Positions 35,984 through 46,201 of a stretch of DNA of 64,000 bases are shown here, one piece after another (position 1 is the first letter of the stretch; each line of letters opens with the position of its first letter). Source of the DNA: Macrostomum hystrix (Eukaryota > Platyhelminthes > Macrostomidae); contig CATNEN010000034.1 of assembly GCA_950097015.1 (NCBI GenBank), forward strand, positions 3,752,001 to 3,816,000. Reading direction: 5' to 3'. The notes beneath the pieces are model-generated. The model was given only the letters and a program-made list of their open reading frames with translations. It ran no database searches and was not told where the DNA came from. The position numbers and the translations under genes were made by a program.

Positions 35984-37615
35984 CTGGAATGAAATAGCAA
36001 TTTTTACAGAAAATGTCCAAAAATACTTAATTGCTTAAATTGTATTGAACAAAACACTTAGGAGTTAATTATATTCAAGCTATAACAAAATGATATAGTG
36101 GAGAAATTTAGTATAGAAGAAAACAATAGTCTTATAATATTATTAACTTACAATACATAAACTAATGTCAAACAACAAAATAGAAACATGAAGTTCCCCC
36201 ATCAAGATCATGTTAAAATTTAAGTCACTATCCAAATATATCTGGCTAGTACTTAGTACTAGCCTAGTCAAAGCTAGAGAACAATTTATAGGATTTTTTC
36301 TGTTATATAATATAGCATAAATTTAGGACTGGTTTACTTGGTATACTTATGATACTTTTCTGTTGGTGGTGTCACATTAAACAAACAGGTTTAGCTTTGA
36401 ATGGTTTTAATACAAACATGTAAGACCCTTACAGTAGACTTAGTTTGTCATTTCTAGCTTAGTTCCAATACTAATATTTTTGTAATTGACCTCTCACTTG
36501 AAAATACCAAAAGTGAAATGCAAAATAGCTTAGTTATGTTAGCTATCCATTAAGCCTATCACATAGCTATCACTTAAAGTCAAAGATCCACACAAACAAT
36601 TACTTTTATTTTTAAGAGATGGTTAGGCCTATATGAAAAAAGTGCCATAACATAGCTATGGTAAAAATTTGAAGTTAATTTAATTAGGTAGGTTATAAAT
36701 TCTCACAAAAAATGCTTATCAAACTTAAGAATCGATACAATATTACAGATAACAAAACGTAAAATTAAAATGAAATATGCAAATAGTAGGGCCTAAACAC
36801 CTAGCTAAATACTAGCCAGGCGCCTTAGCTAGCTACAAAGCAAAAAAGCAAATTTATACAAAAATTAAAATACTACTTTAGAGTATACAATTGTGATCAA
36901 ATTAAACACAAATGCTCGTAAAACAGCGGCAATGAGTAATAAGTAGATAATACAATCGTTCAAAAGTGCCACAAGCACCACATATTTTTTGGAAAGGCCT
37001 AGTTTCTAGGAAACTTAAACTGTTCTAAAGTGGTCCGGAGAAGGTAGAAGCCTCGACGTGTTACACACTGATTATATTCAATGTTTGGATACAAACTTTA
37101 GGTTTTTGCCGAATTTTATTTGAAACTGTTGAGTTCTTTAGAGCACTGAGAAACAAAATCTTTTTAAATTTACACGATTTGTTTTTAACAGTCATTAACG
37201 TGAGCACGCTTTTAACTTTGAAAGTTTGTGACATTTATTTTTCAGAAGGCCGGCCTCATTACAGAACGTAGCTTTCTTCTCAGTATAATTTTGTATGGTT
37301 CATGTCCAACACTTGGCACTAGTTCCCGATTAGTTAGCTGTTAAAAAGAATAACAGATTTTTCTTTTTAAAATCGAATATTTCATTCAAAAGACAAAGTC
37401 AATTGCGATTTATCAAGTTGTTTCTCTACGCTTTTGAAAAAATTGAAAGGCCTTTATTTCAATTTAGACAGCTATACTACTTTTCTAAAAAACTTTTTAA
37501 CTATCTCTTTTTAACCATAGTGTTTAAAGTAACTGTCTTGTCATCATTTCAACTATTATTGTTTATATTATAATCCTAATAGATAAAAACCTGAAAAGCG
37601 ATTTAGTCTTTACCA
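35984..37615. other. Divergent FUT8/AP1S intergenic region, AT-rich
   Basis: About 1.6 kb between the 5' ends of FUT8 (minus) and AP1S (plus), the natural site of a bidirectional promoter. AT-rich and free of tandem arrays. AGGCCT palindromes occur at about 36625, 36830 and 37000. No TATA or initiator can be assigned with confidence. Confidence 0.5.
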
Positions 37616-37639
37616 GATTAAATCAATCAAAATTTCAAA

Positions 37640-39336
37640 ATGGTGAGTCTTATTAATCAATTAATCATGATATTGACGATGATTGTGTTTAAAATATTAT
37701 AATCATCTCTCTCACTGTGATTGTCACTGTCACTCACTTTATCGTGAATATATTAGTAAAAATTCACTTCTCTTCTGTTTATTATTATTTCCTAATTCCC
37801 ACTTTTTTCCTTTCTAATTACCATATAAATAATCTGCACAGAAATTGTTAAGGGGTTTTATTTTTATAATTAGCCTAAAATGCCAGGTTATTTTTTTAAA
37901 GTTTTTAATCAAATCATGACCCAAAATCTAAAAGCATCTTCGTCAGCTTTATCTTTTATGTAATACATTACTGTAAAAACAATTCAGATTTGTATAATTG
38001 AAATATTGCTCTTTTTAGATGCAGTTTATGTTAATGTTCAGCCGGCAGGGGAAGCTTCGCCTACAGAAATGGTACACATCCCAATCAGAGAAAGCAAAGA
38101 AGAAGATTATACGCGATCTGGTGACTGTGGTGCTTGCACGCAAACCTAAGATGTGCGCCTTCATCGAGTGGAAAGACTTGAAAATCGTATACAAAAGGTA
38201 AGGCACATGGTCGACTTTTTCCTTAAAAACCCTATTGCTTTTTTCGATCGCAAAGCAACGCCAAAGGTGACTGTCAATAATCAGATAGATTTCATGATCT
38301 GATTGCAGCTTCATGATGGAAGTGTACTTAATGTGTTTATAATGTTACAATAAGAAGCTGCAAACTTGATTGTAGGTATGCTAGCTTGTACTTCTGCTGT
38401 GCCATCGAGCAGCAGGACAATGAACTGCTCTGCCTAGAGATTATTCATCGCTACGTTGAGCTGCTGGACATGTACTTTGGCAGTGTGAGTAACAATTATA
38501 AAGTTATTAGCAATTTGAAATCACACTAGGGTCAGTATTACGCATTTGATTCTTTAAATTTCCGTGAATTAATTAGCATATCAAAAAGAAATTTCTGAAT
38601 AACCAAAAAACTACAGGTTTGTGAGCTGGACATTATATTCAACTTTGAGCGAGCCTACTTTATGCTAGACGAATTCATGCTGGCCGGGGAGGTACAGGAG
38701 ACCAGCAAGAAGAATGTGCTCAAAGCCATCGCTGCTCAAGATCTGCTGCAAGAGGTTCGGCTATTCTTGTTTTCGCATTCGATACTGCATAGCAATCTGG
38801 ATTTTGTCATTTTTATTCATTTAAATTGAATCAAAAATGAAAAAGCAATTATTTCCATAATTTGACCATAATTTTCAGTGTTAGAATCAATCCTACTATA
38901 ATACTAATAGTAGTATGGAGAACGCTATTTAAAAGCAAAGCAGCTATATTTTCATTCCCGATAGAAGGAAGAAGCACCTCAGGGACTGTTTGACGACTAC
39001 GGTTTGAGCTAAGATAGGCCGAATCATAATTCAATGAGAGCATACTATTTGAAGTCTGAAGAAAATTGTGAGGTGTTGTGATTCACGTGCTGGTGCACGT
39101 TTAATCTTGCCAATTTTCTCACAGGCGCTTTGCGTTTGATCAGCATGTTGGTTGAGCAGTTTATTTACTGCGCATTATTTAATGATGAGGGATTTTACTT
39201 TCTCCCACAAACATTTAGCGGCTGTAAGTATAGTCTAACAGCCGCATTTTACCTGCATTTTACCTTTATCCAGGAATGCGAAGAACCGAAGTCACTATTG
39301 GAGGAGCTGGGCGTTATCAGCACCGGAATTTCCTAA
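37640..39336 (+). CDS. AP1S: AP-1 adaptor complex sigma subunit
   Basis: Small subunit of the clathrin adaptor AP-1, acting in trans-Golgi and endosome sorting. Exons: 37640-37642 (ATG only, then GTGAGT), 38019-38197, 38376-38484, 38617-38754 and 39274-39336, 163 residues. The protein begins [20 protein letters not shown], like human AP1S1 (MMRFML..). It continues [56 protein letters not shown] and [20 protein letters not shown]. The dileucine-binding core is intact. The last exon gives [14 protein letters not shown], as in vertebrate AP1S tails. An alternative last exon is annotated separately. A splice acceptor (AG 37615-37616) lies 23 nt before the ATG. No large array lies in its introns. 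Confidence 0.95.
38965..39012 (+). CDS. AP1S: Alternative last exon of AP1S
   Basis: After an acceptor (TTCATTCCCGATAG|AAG) and in the same phase as exon 39274-39336 it encodes [15 protein letters not shown] and a stop. The peptide is short and acidic, as expected of a sigma-subunit tail, and its start matches alternative tails of this family. Splicing of 38754 to 38965 would give 158 residues. A third in-phase acceptor near 39124 would add only ALCV before a stop. Confidence 0.65.
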   Translation, partial: KEEAPQGLFDDYGLS

Positions 39337-40147
39337 ATCTAGATTTAGTATAGCACACTATAGTATATTTGAGTTAATGACACAGTAAACATTCCGCCTG
39401 TCATTGCCTTTTGTTGGCCTTCCTTTAATTGAGCAGAGCCTGTTGGCTGCATTCCAATATTAGTACTTTTTCTATTTATGACAGTTTTTTGTTACTGATA
39501 CACTTCACTTCTTGTTAAATTTACTTCTATTTTTCGATACTACTCACTCAACAATACTTCTTCCATTGTTATTAACCGTTTTTATATTATATACTTCTAC
39601 TAACTAGGATAATATTTTAGCAATTGTCAGCTGTTTAACTCACAAGTAATTTGACTTATAGGCATAGCTGAATTTATCAAGTTAATTAGATAATATATTT
39701 GTTTTTTTATCCCTTCTTTAGGTTCTGAGTTCGGATTCGAGGCCACATGTTGCGTAAAATTAATTCCTAGCTCATAGATTGCCGATGGATGAGGTGTGAA
39801 TGGAGTGGTAGGTTAGATTAAGTATAACTACCTATGAGAGCAAATTCAACGAAAAAGAGAAAATATGTGCTTTCAAATGGCTTTTAACAGTTTAAATTGA
39901 ACTCTTTAAAGTAAGATGCCAAACATACGAGTAGTTTACTTGAAAACAGCGTATTATACAGAGCATAGGCATTCAAATAACGCCAGTCCAAAATGCACGA
40001 TAACAAATGAATAAGAAGTGTCCCAATATATATAGAGAACTACTAATAAGCATCCATCGCGTGCACGTTGATATTTTTACAGAGGAAACCTAATTAGCTA
40101 TACAGTACTGACATTAGTCCGTTGGAGCCAGCAGTTTAAACTAGCTG
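39337..40147. other. Convergent spacer between AP1S and MED20
   Basis: AT-rich unique sequence between two 3' ends. No gene or repeat array seen; no clear AATAAA for AP1S. Confidence 0.4.
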
Positions 40148-41414
40148 TCAGCGCCCAATCTGTGCCAATGGGCCCCGGCCCCAGCCCTGCAGCGGGGGCC
40201 CCTCGGAGGAAACTGGCACGGCGGCGTTGACTTGGCCAGCAACTGCACTATTGCGCAACTGTTGACGCACAGAGCCCAACTGATAGGCTAGCAACAGGTA
40301 CTGCTGTACGGTGACAGTGTAGGTGTAATCAACGGGACAATGCTGCGGCTGCTGAGTCAGGTGGACTTGTAGAGCCTCGTTTGGCTGTTCAACAACCGCG
40401 GCCCGCTCCGGGAAAGCGTTGACAAAGAACTCCTGCAGCAGAGGCCAGCCGAATCTTAACCGATTGCAGGGTCGATATTCCACTTCAACGAATACGCCTT
40501 TGACGCTGTGCGACTGCAATGAAATCGAAGCTTCATCTTTCGATCATCTGTCTTTCTAAAGGACACAAATTGTTCCAGTGGAGCCGGGAATCGAACCCAC
40601 GACCTTCAAATCGTGAGTCATACTCTTTAACGACTAAAGAGTCTAACCGCCTCCAAAAAATAAAATATAATATAATATAATATAATACGCTACCTCGGGC
40701 CCAACCCATCAATCGCGAGGTTTTTACAACGCTGCAGGACGGACTGGCGGACCAACCTGACAGGGGTGAGCGCAATGGGCGCCCTTAAAGGCCAACCTTC
40801 AAGGCACAGTGAAAGTGCACACTCAGGAGTCAGCGAAATGGGCATAATTGCCACCACCGATGGCTGCGGGTCTAGTGTCACAAAATGACGTGCCATTGCC
40901 CGCAGCCCTCCTGGAGATAATATTGTTAGTTCTTTTTTGTGACTACGAATCGAGCGCTCACCTGGCCAAACACGGCCGTGGCCAGTCGAACAGTGAAATC
41001 GCCTAACCGGTACTTCGGCCCGCGGCAATGCGTGGCCTGACCCGGCTTGACCTGGTAAAGAGCGCGCAGCTGGCCCAGCAGCATGCCGAACATCGAGTCC
41101 GCGGACACCAGCTGCCCCGCCGAGCCGGCGCCAGAGCCATCGGCTGACGGCAGACCGGACGGCAAAATAAACGTTGAGACTGGGGCCTCAGACGAGGCCA
41201 CGACATGCAGAGTCCGCTGATGCTGCTGATGCTGCTGTATGGGCACATAAACCTCCATGTCCAGGCTGAACTGGCCGGGCTCTCGTTCAGCGCCGAGTCG
41301 TTCCAGCCGGCCGGATAGATCTTCAACCAGCTGCTGGCCGGACAGGCTCGGCTGCTGCTGCAGTTGATCGCCCGTCGCAGAGCCGGTCTCGAAGAATGCG
41401 ACAATCGTGACGCC
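40148..41414 (-). CDS. MED20: MED20, Mediator complex head subunit 20
   Basis: Subunit of the Mediator head, related to the TATA-protein-binding Srb2/MED20 family. Exons 40962-41414 and 40148-40513, about 273 residues with the initiator Met. The first reads GVTIVAFFE, then LSGRLERLGAERE (human LTRKLEMLGAEK), SADSMFGMLLGQLRALYQ, HCRGPKYRLGDFTVRLATAV and FGQ. The second reads SHSVKGVFVEVEYRPC (human ARGISVEVEYGPC) and LLQEFFVNAFPE. The conserved reading begins right after AG at 41415-41416 in phase 0 without an ATG. With a supplied Met it is MGVTIV, as human MGVTCV. No in-frame ATG exists between this point and the upstream stop. The intron holds SINE pieces. A glutamine/histidine-rich insertion interrupts the first half. 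Confidence 0.88.
40546..40650 (-). mobile_element. SINE-A head fragment, MED20 intron
   Basis: Reverse complement carries a tRNA-like box B (GGTTCGATTCCCGGCTCCAC, 40582-40602) followed by TTTGTGTCC, as in the full SINE-A copy at 55.5 kb. Truncated. Confidence 0.75.
40770..40925 (+). mobile_element. SINE-B body fragment, MED20 intron
   Basis: Contains AGGCCAACCTTCAAGGCACA, AGGAGTCAGCGAAATGGGCA and GGCTGCGGGTCTAGTGTCAC, matching the copies at 20.9, 50.5 and 57.3 kb. Confidence 0.85.
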
Positions 41415-41420
41415 CTTCGA
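41412..41420 (-). promoter_or_regulatory. 3' acceptor at the first MED20 codon (possible SL trans-splice site)
   Basis: CTCGAAG|GGCGTC on the minus strand. The pyrimidine tract is weak. An ATG-only upstream exon hidden beyond the 25-bp array is the alternative. Confidence 0.4.
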
Positions 41421-41559
41421 GACGGATGTTCGCGTTAGACTCAAGCTTTTACGCAAAATCTCTCTTCAACCCTGTCTATCTCGTCCTTCACAATCGCTAT
41501 CACTCCGTTCTATCTTGCATCTCCTCTACCACCATCGCTCTACTGTCTGTCTATCTCAC

Positions 41560-43262
41560 ACACTGAGATCTCTCACCTCCTACTAACCCTCCATCTGTCA
41601 CCTCCCACTAACTCTCCATCTGTCACCTCCTTCTAACCCTCCATCTGTCACCTCCTACTAACTCTCCCTCTGTCACCTCCTACTAACCCTCCATCTGTCA
41701 CCTCCTACTAACCCTCCATCTGTCACCTCCTACTAACTCTCCGTCTGTCACCTCCTACTAACTCTCCCTCAGTCACCTCCAACTAACTCTCCATCTGTCA
41801 CCTCCTACTAACTCTCCATCTGTCACCTCCTACGAACCCTCCATCTGTCACCTCCTACTAACTCTCCGTCTGTCACCTCCTACTAACTCTCCCTCAGTCA
41901 CCTCCAACTAACTCTCCATCTGTCACCTCCTACTAACCCTCCATCTGTCACCTCCTACTAACCCTCCATCTGTCACCTCCTACTAACTCTCCGTCTGTCA
42001 CCTCCTACTAACTCTCCCTCTGTCACCTCCTACTAACTCTCCATCTGTCACCTCTTACTAACCCTCCATCTGTCACCTCCTACTAACTCTCCGTCTGTCA
42101 CCTCCTACTAACTCTCCGTCTGTCACCTCCTACTAACTCTCCCTCAGTCACCTCCAACTAACTCTCCATCTGTCACCTCCTACTAACCCTCCATCTGTCA
42201 CCTCCTACTAACCCTCCATCTGTCACCTCCTACTAACTCTCCGTCTGTCACCTCCTACTAACTCTCCGTCTGTCACCTCCTACTAACTCTCCGTCTGTCA
42301 CCTCCTACTAACTCTCCCTCAGTCACCTCCAACTAACTCTCCATCTGTCACCTCCTACTAACCCTCCATCTGTCACCTCCTACTAACCCTCCATCTGTCA
42401 CCTCCTACTAACTCTCCGTCTGTCACCTCCTACTAACTCTCCGTCTGTCACCTCCTACTAACTCTCCCTCAGTCACCTCCAACTAACTCTATATCTGTCA
42501 CCTCCTAGTAACTCTCCATCAGTCACCTCCTACTAACTCTCCCTCAGTCACCTCCTACTAACTCTCCATCTGTCACCTCCTACGAACCCTCCATCTGTCA
42601 CCTCCTACTAACTCTCCGTCTGTCACCTCCTACTAACTCTCCCTCAGTCACCTCCAACTAACTCTCCATCTGTCACCTCCTACTAACCCTCCATCTGTCA
42701 CCTCCTACTAACCCTCCATCTGTCACCTCCTACTAACTCTCCGTCTGTCACCTCCTACTAACTCTCCCTCTGTCACCTCCTACTAACTCTCCATCTGTCA
42801 CCTCTTACTAACCCTCCATCTGTCACCTCCTACTAACTCTCCGTCTGTCACCTCCTACTAACTCTCCGTCTGTCACCTCCTACTAACTCTCCCTCAGTCA
42901 CCTCCAACTAACTCTCCATCTGTCACCTCCTACTAACCCTCCATCTGTCACCTCCTACTAACCCTCCATCTGTCACCTCCTACTAACTCTCCGTCTGTCA
43001 CCTCCTACTAACTCTCCGTCTGTCACCTCCTACTAACTCTCCCTCAGTCACCTCCAACTAACTCTATATCTGTCACCTCCTAGTAACTCTCCATCAGTCA
43101 CCTCCTACTAACTCTCCCTCAGTCACCTCCAACTAACTCTCCATCTGTCACCTCCTACTAACTCTCCATCTGTCACCTCCTACGAACCCTCCATCTCTCA
43201 CCTTAAACTAACTCTCCATCTCTCACCTCCTACTGACTCTCCATCTGTCACCTTAAACTAAC
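41560..43262. repeat. 25-bp tandem array upstream of MED20
   Basis: About 67 copies of a 25-bp pyrimidine-rich unit containing CTGTCACCTCCTACTAACTC. Variants (CCATCTGT, CCGTCTGT, CCCTCAGT, CCAACTAACT, TACGAACC) recur in the same order over several hundred bp, showing large internal duplications. Confidence 0.97.
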
Positions 43263-43906
43263 TCGCATCTCTCAACTACTAACTCTCATGCTCTAATTTC
43301 CCCGTTCAAGTCTAATCTATTTCTTACATAAGAACAAACGTATAAAGAGGTTAAAGCCTCAAGAGAGTAAATTAAGTCCATAAAACAACAAGTATCTTAT
43401 CTAACCGATAAACGCCATCTTTCAGTGTATCCTAAAAGCACAATAAATCACTTCAGTTTTAATCAGGTCACAGTTAAGACGCTGAGACAAAATGGTTGAA
43501 ATTTTTGTTAACAACAAAACTTAACAAATTTCATTTACTTCGCATATTAAACTACAAAAAATTGGACTAACTAGCAAACACAGAAAGGTGCAAAAATAGG
43601 CATATGATTAAATGGTTAGAGATGCCACAAATTGTCTTTCTTACTCGCAGATTGATTTCTGATAAACTTAATCCATAACAAACCAAAAGGTCTCGCCAAC
43701 TGAGGCACACGCAATTGCTCAGCCACGGTTACTTCGTATTATATGGATCATTTACATGTTCTCTAAATCTACTAAGCACATTAAGCGACCCAGTAAAATA
43801 ATATGAAAAACCCCAGTGCACTACTATGCACAGTAGAGTAGTTAGAGAAATTAACAAAAATGTAGCTAAAAGCACTTTGTTTATCCCAGTTTGATTGGAT
43901 AATAAG
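43263..43906. other. Spacer between TOMM7 and the MED20-side array
   Basis: AT-rich unique sequence. A minus-strand frame of 68 codons (43729-43935) overlaps the end of TOMM7 and predicts a hydrophobic segment (VLLATFLLISLTTLLCIVV). I do not recognise it and cannot call it a gene. Confidence 0.35.
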
Positions 43907-44101
43907 CTACATTGGTGGCGGAGCGGCCGCATCACTGATGGGACTGATGATGCCTAGCAGTGTAACAGGCGGATGGCCGGGCTCTGAGCCCTGCATATAG
44001 CCTAGCAGCATGACTAGCGGTATGTAGCCATAGTAGAATGCCACACGGCACAGGCCGACTAGGCCCATTATACGCTTGGCGATCGCTTGAGTCACGGACA
44101 T
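43907..44101 (-). CDS. TOMM7: TOMM7, small subunit of the mitochondrial outer-membrane translocase
   Basis: 64-residue single-exon protein. IAKRIMGLVGLCRVAFYYGY IPLVMLLGYMQGSEPG aligns with human TOMM7 (AKQRLQQLFKGSQFAIRWGF IPLVIYLGFKRGADPG), including the Phe-Tyr/Trp-Gly-x-Ile-Pro-Leu-Val core of its membrane segment and the Gly-x-x-Pro-Gly tail. The C-terminus is about ten residues longer than in human. An acceptor (ATTTTCAG, AG 44125-44126) lies 23 nt before the ATG. It lies between NVL and MED20 on the same strand. Confidence 0.85.
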   Translation of the reverse strand: MSVTQAIAKRIMGLVGLCRVAFYYGYIPLVMLLGYMQGSEPGHPPVTLLGIISPISDAAAPPPM

Positions 44102-44284
44102 TGGATCGGCTGGGATAGATCTAGCTGAAAATTGGTGTATGCAGCATCAAATAGATATCATTATCCTTATTGCTACCAAAAGTATGAAAGTGGCAGAATA
44201 TATCCACATCTATATCATTCACTGTAAATATTTCAAGTCCCAAAACTTACCCTCCGAATACGGTCCTGGGATCCCAAAATCTCG

Positions 44285-45690
44285 TTTTCAAAATATTTAA
44301 AAGCCTATGACTGGAATCCCTAGACCTCCCAAAACAATCCTGGGACTGGAATCCATAGACCTCCCAATACGATCCTGGGACTGGAATCCATAGACCTCCC
44401 AAACCGATCCTAGGACTGGAATCCCAAGAACTCCCAATACGATCCTGGGACTGGAATCCCTAGATCTCCCATTCGATCCTAGGACTGGAATCCCAAGAAC
44501 TCCCAATACGATCCTGGGACTGGAATCCATAGACCTCCCAAAACGATCCTGGGACTGGAATCCATAGACCTCCCAAAACGATCCTGGGACTAGAATCCAT
44601 AGACCTCCCAAAACGATCCTGGGACTGAAATCCCTAGATCTCCCATTCGATCCTAGGACTGGAATCCCAAGAACTCCCAATACGATCCTGGGACTGGAAT
44701 CCATAGACCTCCCAAAACGATCCTGGGACTAGAATCCATAGACCTCCCAAAACGATCCTGGGACTGAAATCCCTAGATCTCCCATTCGATCCTAGGACTG
44801 GAATCCCAAGAACTCCCAATACGATCCTGGGACTGGAATCCATAGACCTCCCAAAACGATCCTGGGACTAGAATCCATAGACCTCCCAAAACGATCCTGA
44901 GACTGAAATCCCTAGATCTCCCATTCGATCCTAGGACTGGAATCCCAAGAACTCCCTATACGATCCTGGGACTGGAATCCCAAGAACTCCCAATACGATC
45001 CTGGGACTGGAATCCATAGACCTCCCAAACCGATCCTAGGACTGGAATCCCAAGAACTCCCAATACGATCCTGGGACTGGAATCCCTAGATCTCCCATTC
45101 GATCCTAGGACTGGAATCCCAAGAACTCCCAATACGATCCTGGGACTGGAATCCATAGACCTCCCAAAACGATCCTGGGACTGAAATCCCTAGATCTCCC
45201 ATTCGATCCTAGGACTGGAATCCCAAGAACTCCCAATACGATCCTGGGACTGGAATCCATAGACCTCCCAAAACGATCCTGGGACTAGAATCGATAGACC
45301 TCCCAAAACGATCCTGGGACTGAAATCCCTAGATCTCCCATTCGATCCTAGGACTGGAATCCCAAGAACTCCCTATACGATCCTGGGACTGGAATCCCAA
45401 GAACTCCCAATACGATCCTGGGACTGAAATCCCTAGATCTCCCATTCGATCCTAGGACTGGAATCCCAAGAACTCCCAATACGATCCTGGGACTGGAATC
45501 CCTAGACTCCCAATACGATCCTGGGACTGGAATCCATAGACCTCCAAATACAATCCTGGGACTGGAATCCCTAGACTCCCAAACCGATCCTGGGACTAGA
45601 ATCCCTAGACCCCCAAATACGATCCTGGGACTGAAATCCCCAGAACTCCCATTACGATCCTGGGACTGGGATAGCAAAGCCTGATCCTCC
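44285..45690. repeat. 35-bp tandem array between NVL and TOMM7
   Basis: About 40 copies of a 35-bp unit containing CCTGGGACTGGAATCCATAG then ACCTCCCAAAACGAT. Several alternating unit types (CCTAGATCTCCCATTCGAT, CCAAGAACTCCCAATACGAT) form a higher-order repeat. Minus-strand open frames here (GIPVLGS.. type peptides) are products of the array. Confidence 0.95.
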
Positions 45691-46201
45691 CAATATTATA
45701 TTTGATCCCAAATCTCACCTACCCGAAATGACATTGTGACCCCAAAACTTCGGCTTGCAAAGTTGCAAACTTGCAAATGTGACATGCGATCCAAAAAACT
45801 ACATCGTCTAAGTAGGACCCTGTGATCCTATAACAGTTTAGTCTTTATTTGATTAATTGCAAATTAAAATAAGAAAAATATAACCTGATAAGACTAAGTA
45901 AGTTGATTTGATAATGTCATCTCAAGTCGAAGCATCACAACTACTAAGATGACCAGTTATACTATGTAATTGCATTTCAAACTTCAATGGAAGAATTTCA
46001 ATAGGCTGAATAACACTAGGTTATTGGCGACTGAGACAAAAGAAATGCGTCACGATAGAGATATGCGCAAATACAGATAGAGACATTACAAAATGCTTAA
46101 TACGGATGGCTATAACTTCAACCGGAATAGCAAAATACAACCTGTTGCTTTCCTTGAAAAAAAATACATTGATTTAAAAAAAGCCCAAGCTGACTGACAA
46201 A
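45691..46201. other. Spacer 3' of NVL
   Basis: AT-rich unique sequence following the 35-bp array. No gene recognised. Confidence 0.4.

Noticed and set aside
44297-45677. Minus-strand frames with DSSPRIVLGVLGIPVLG repeats
   Set aside because: Products of the 35-bp array between NVL and TOMM7.
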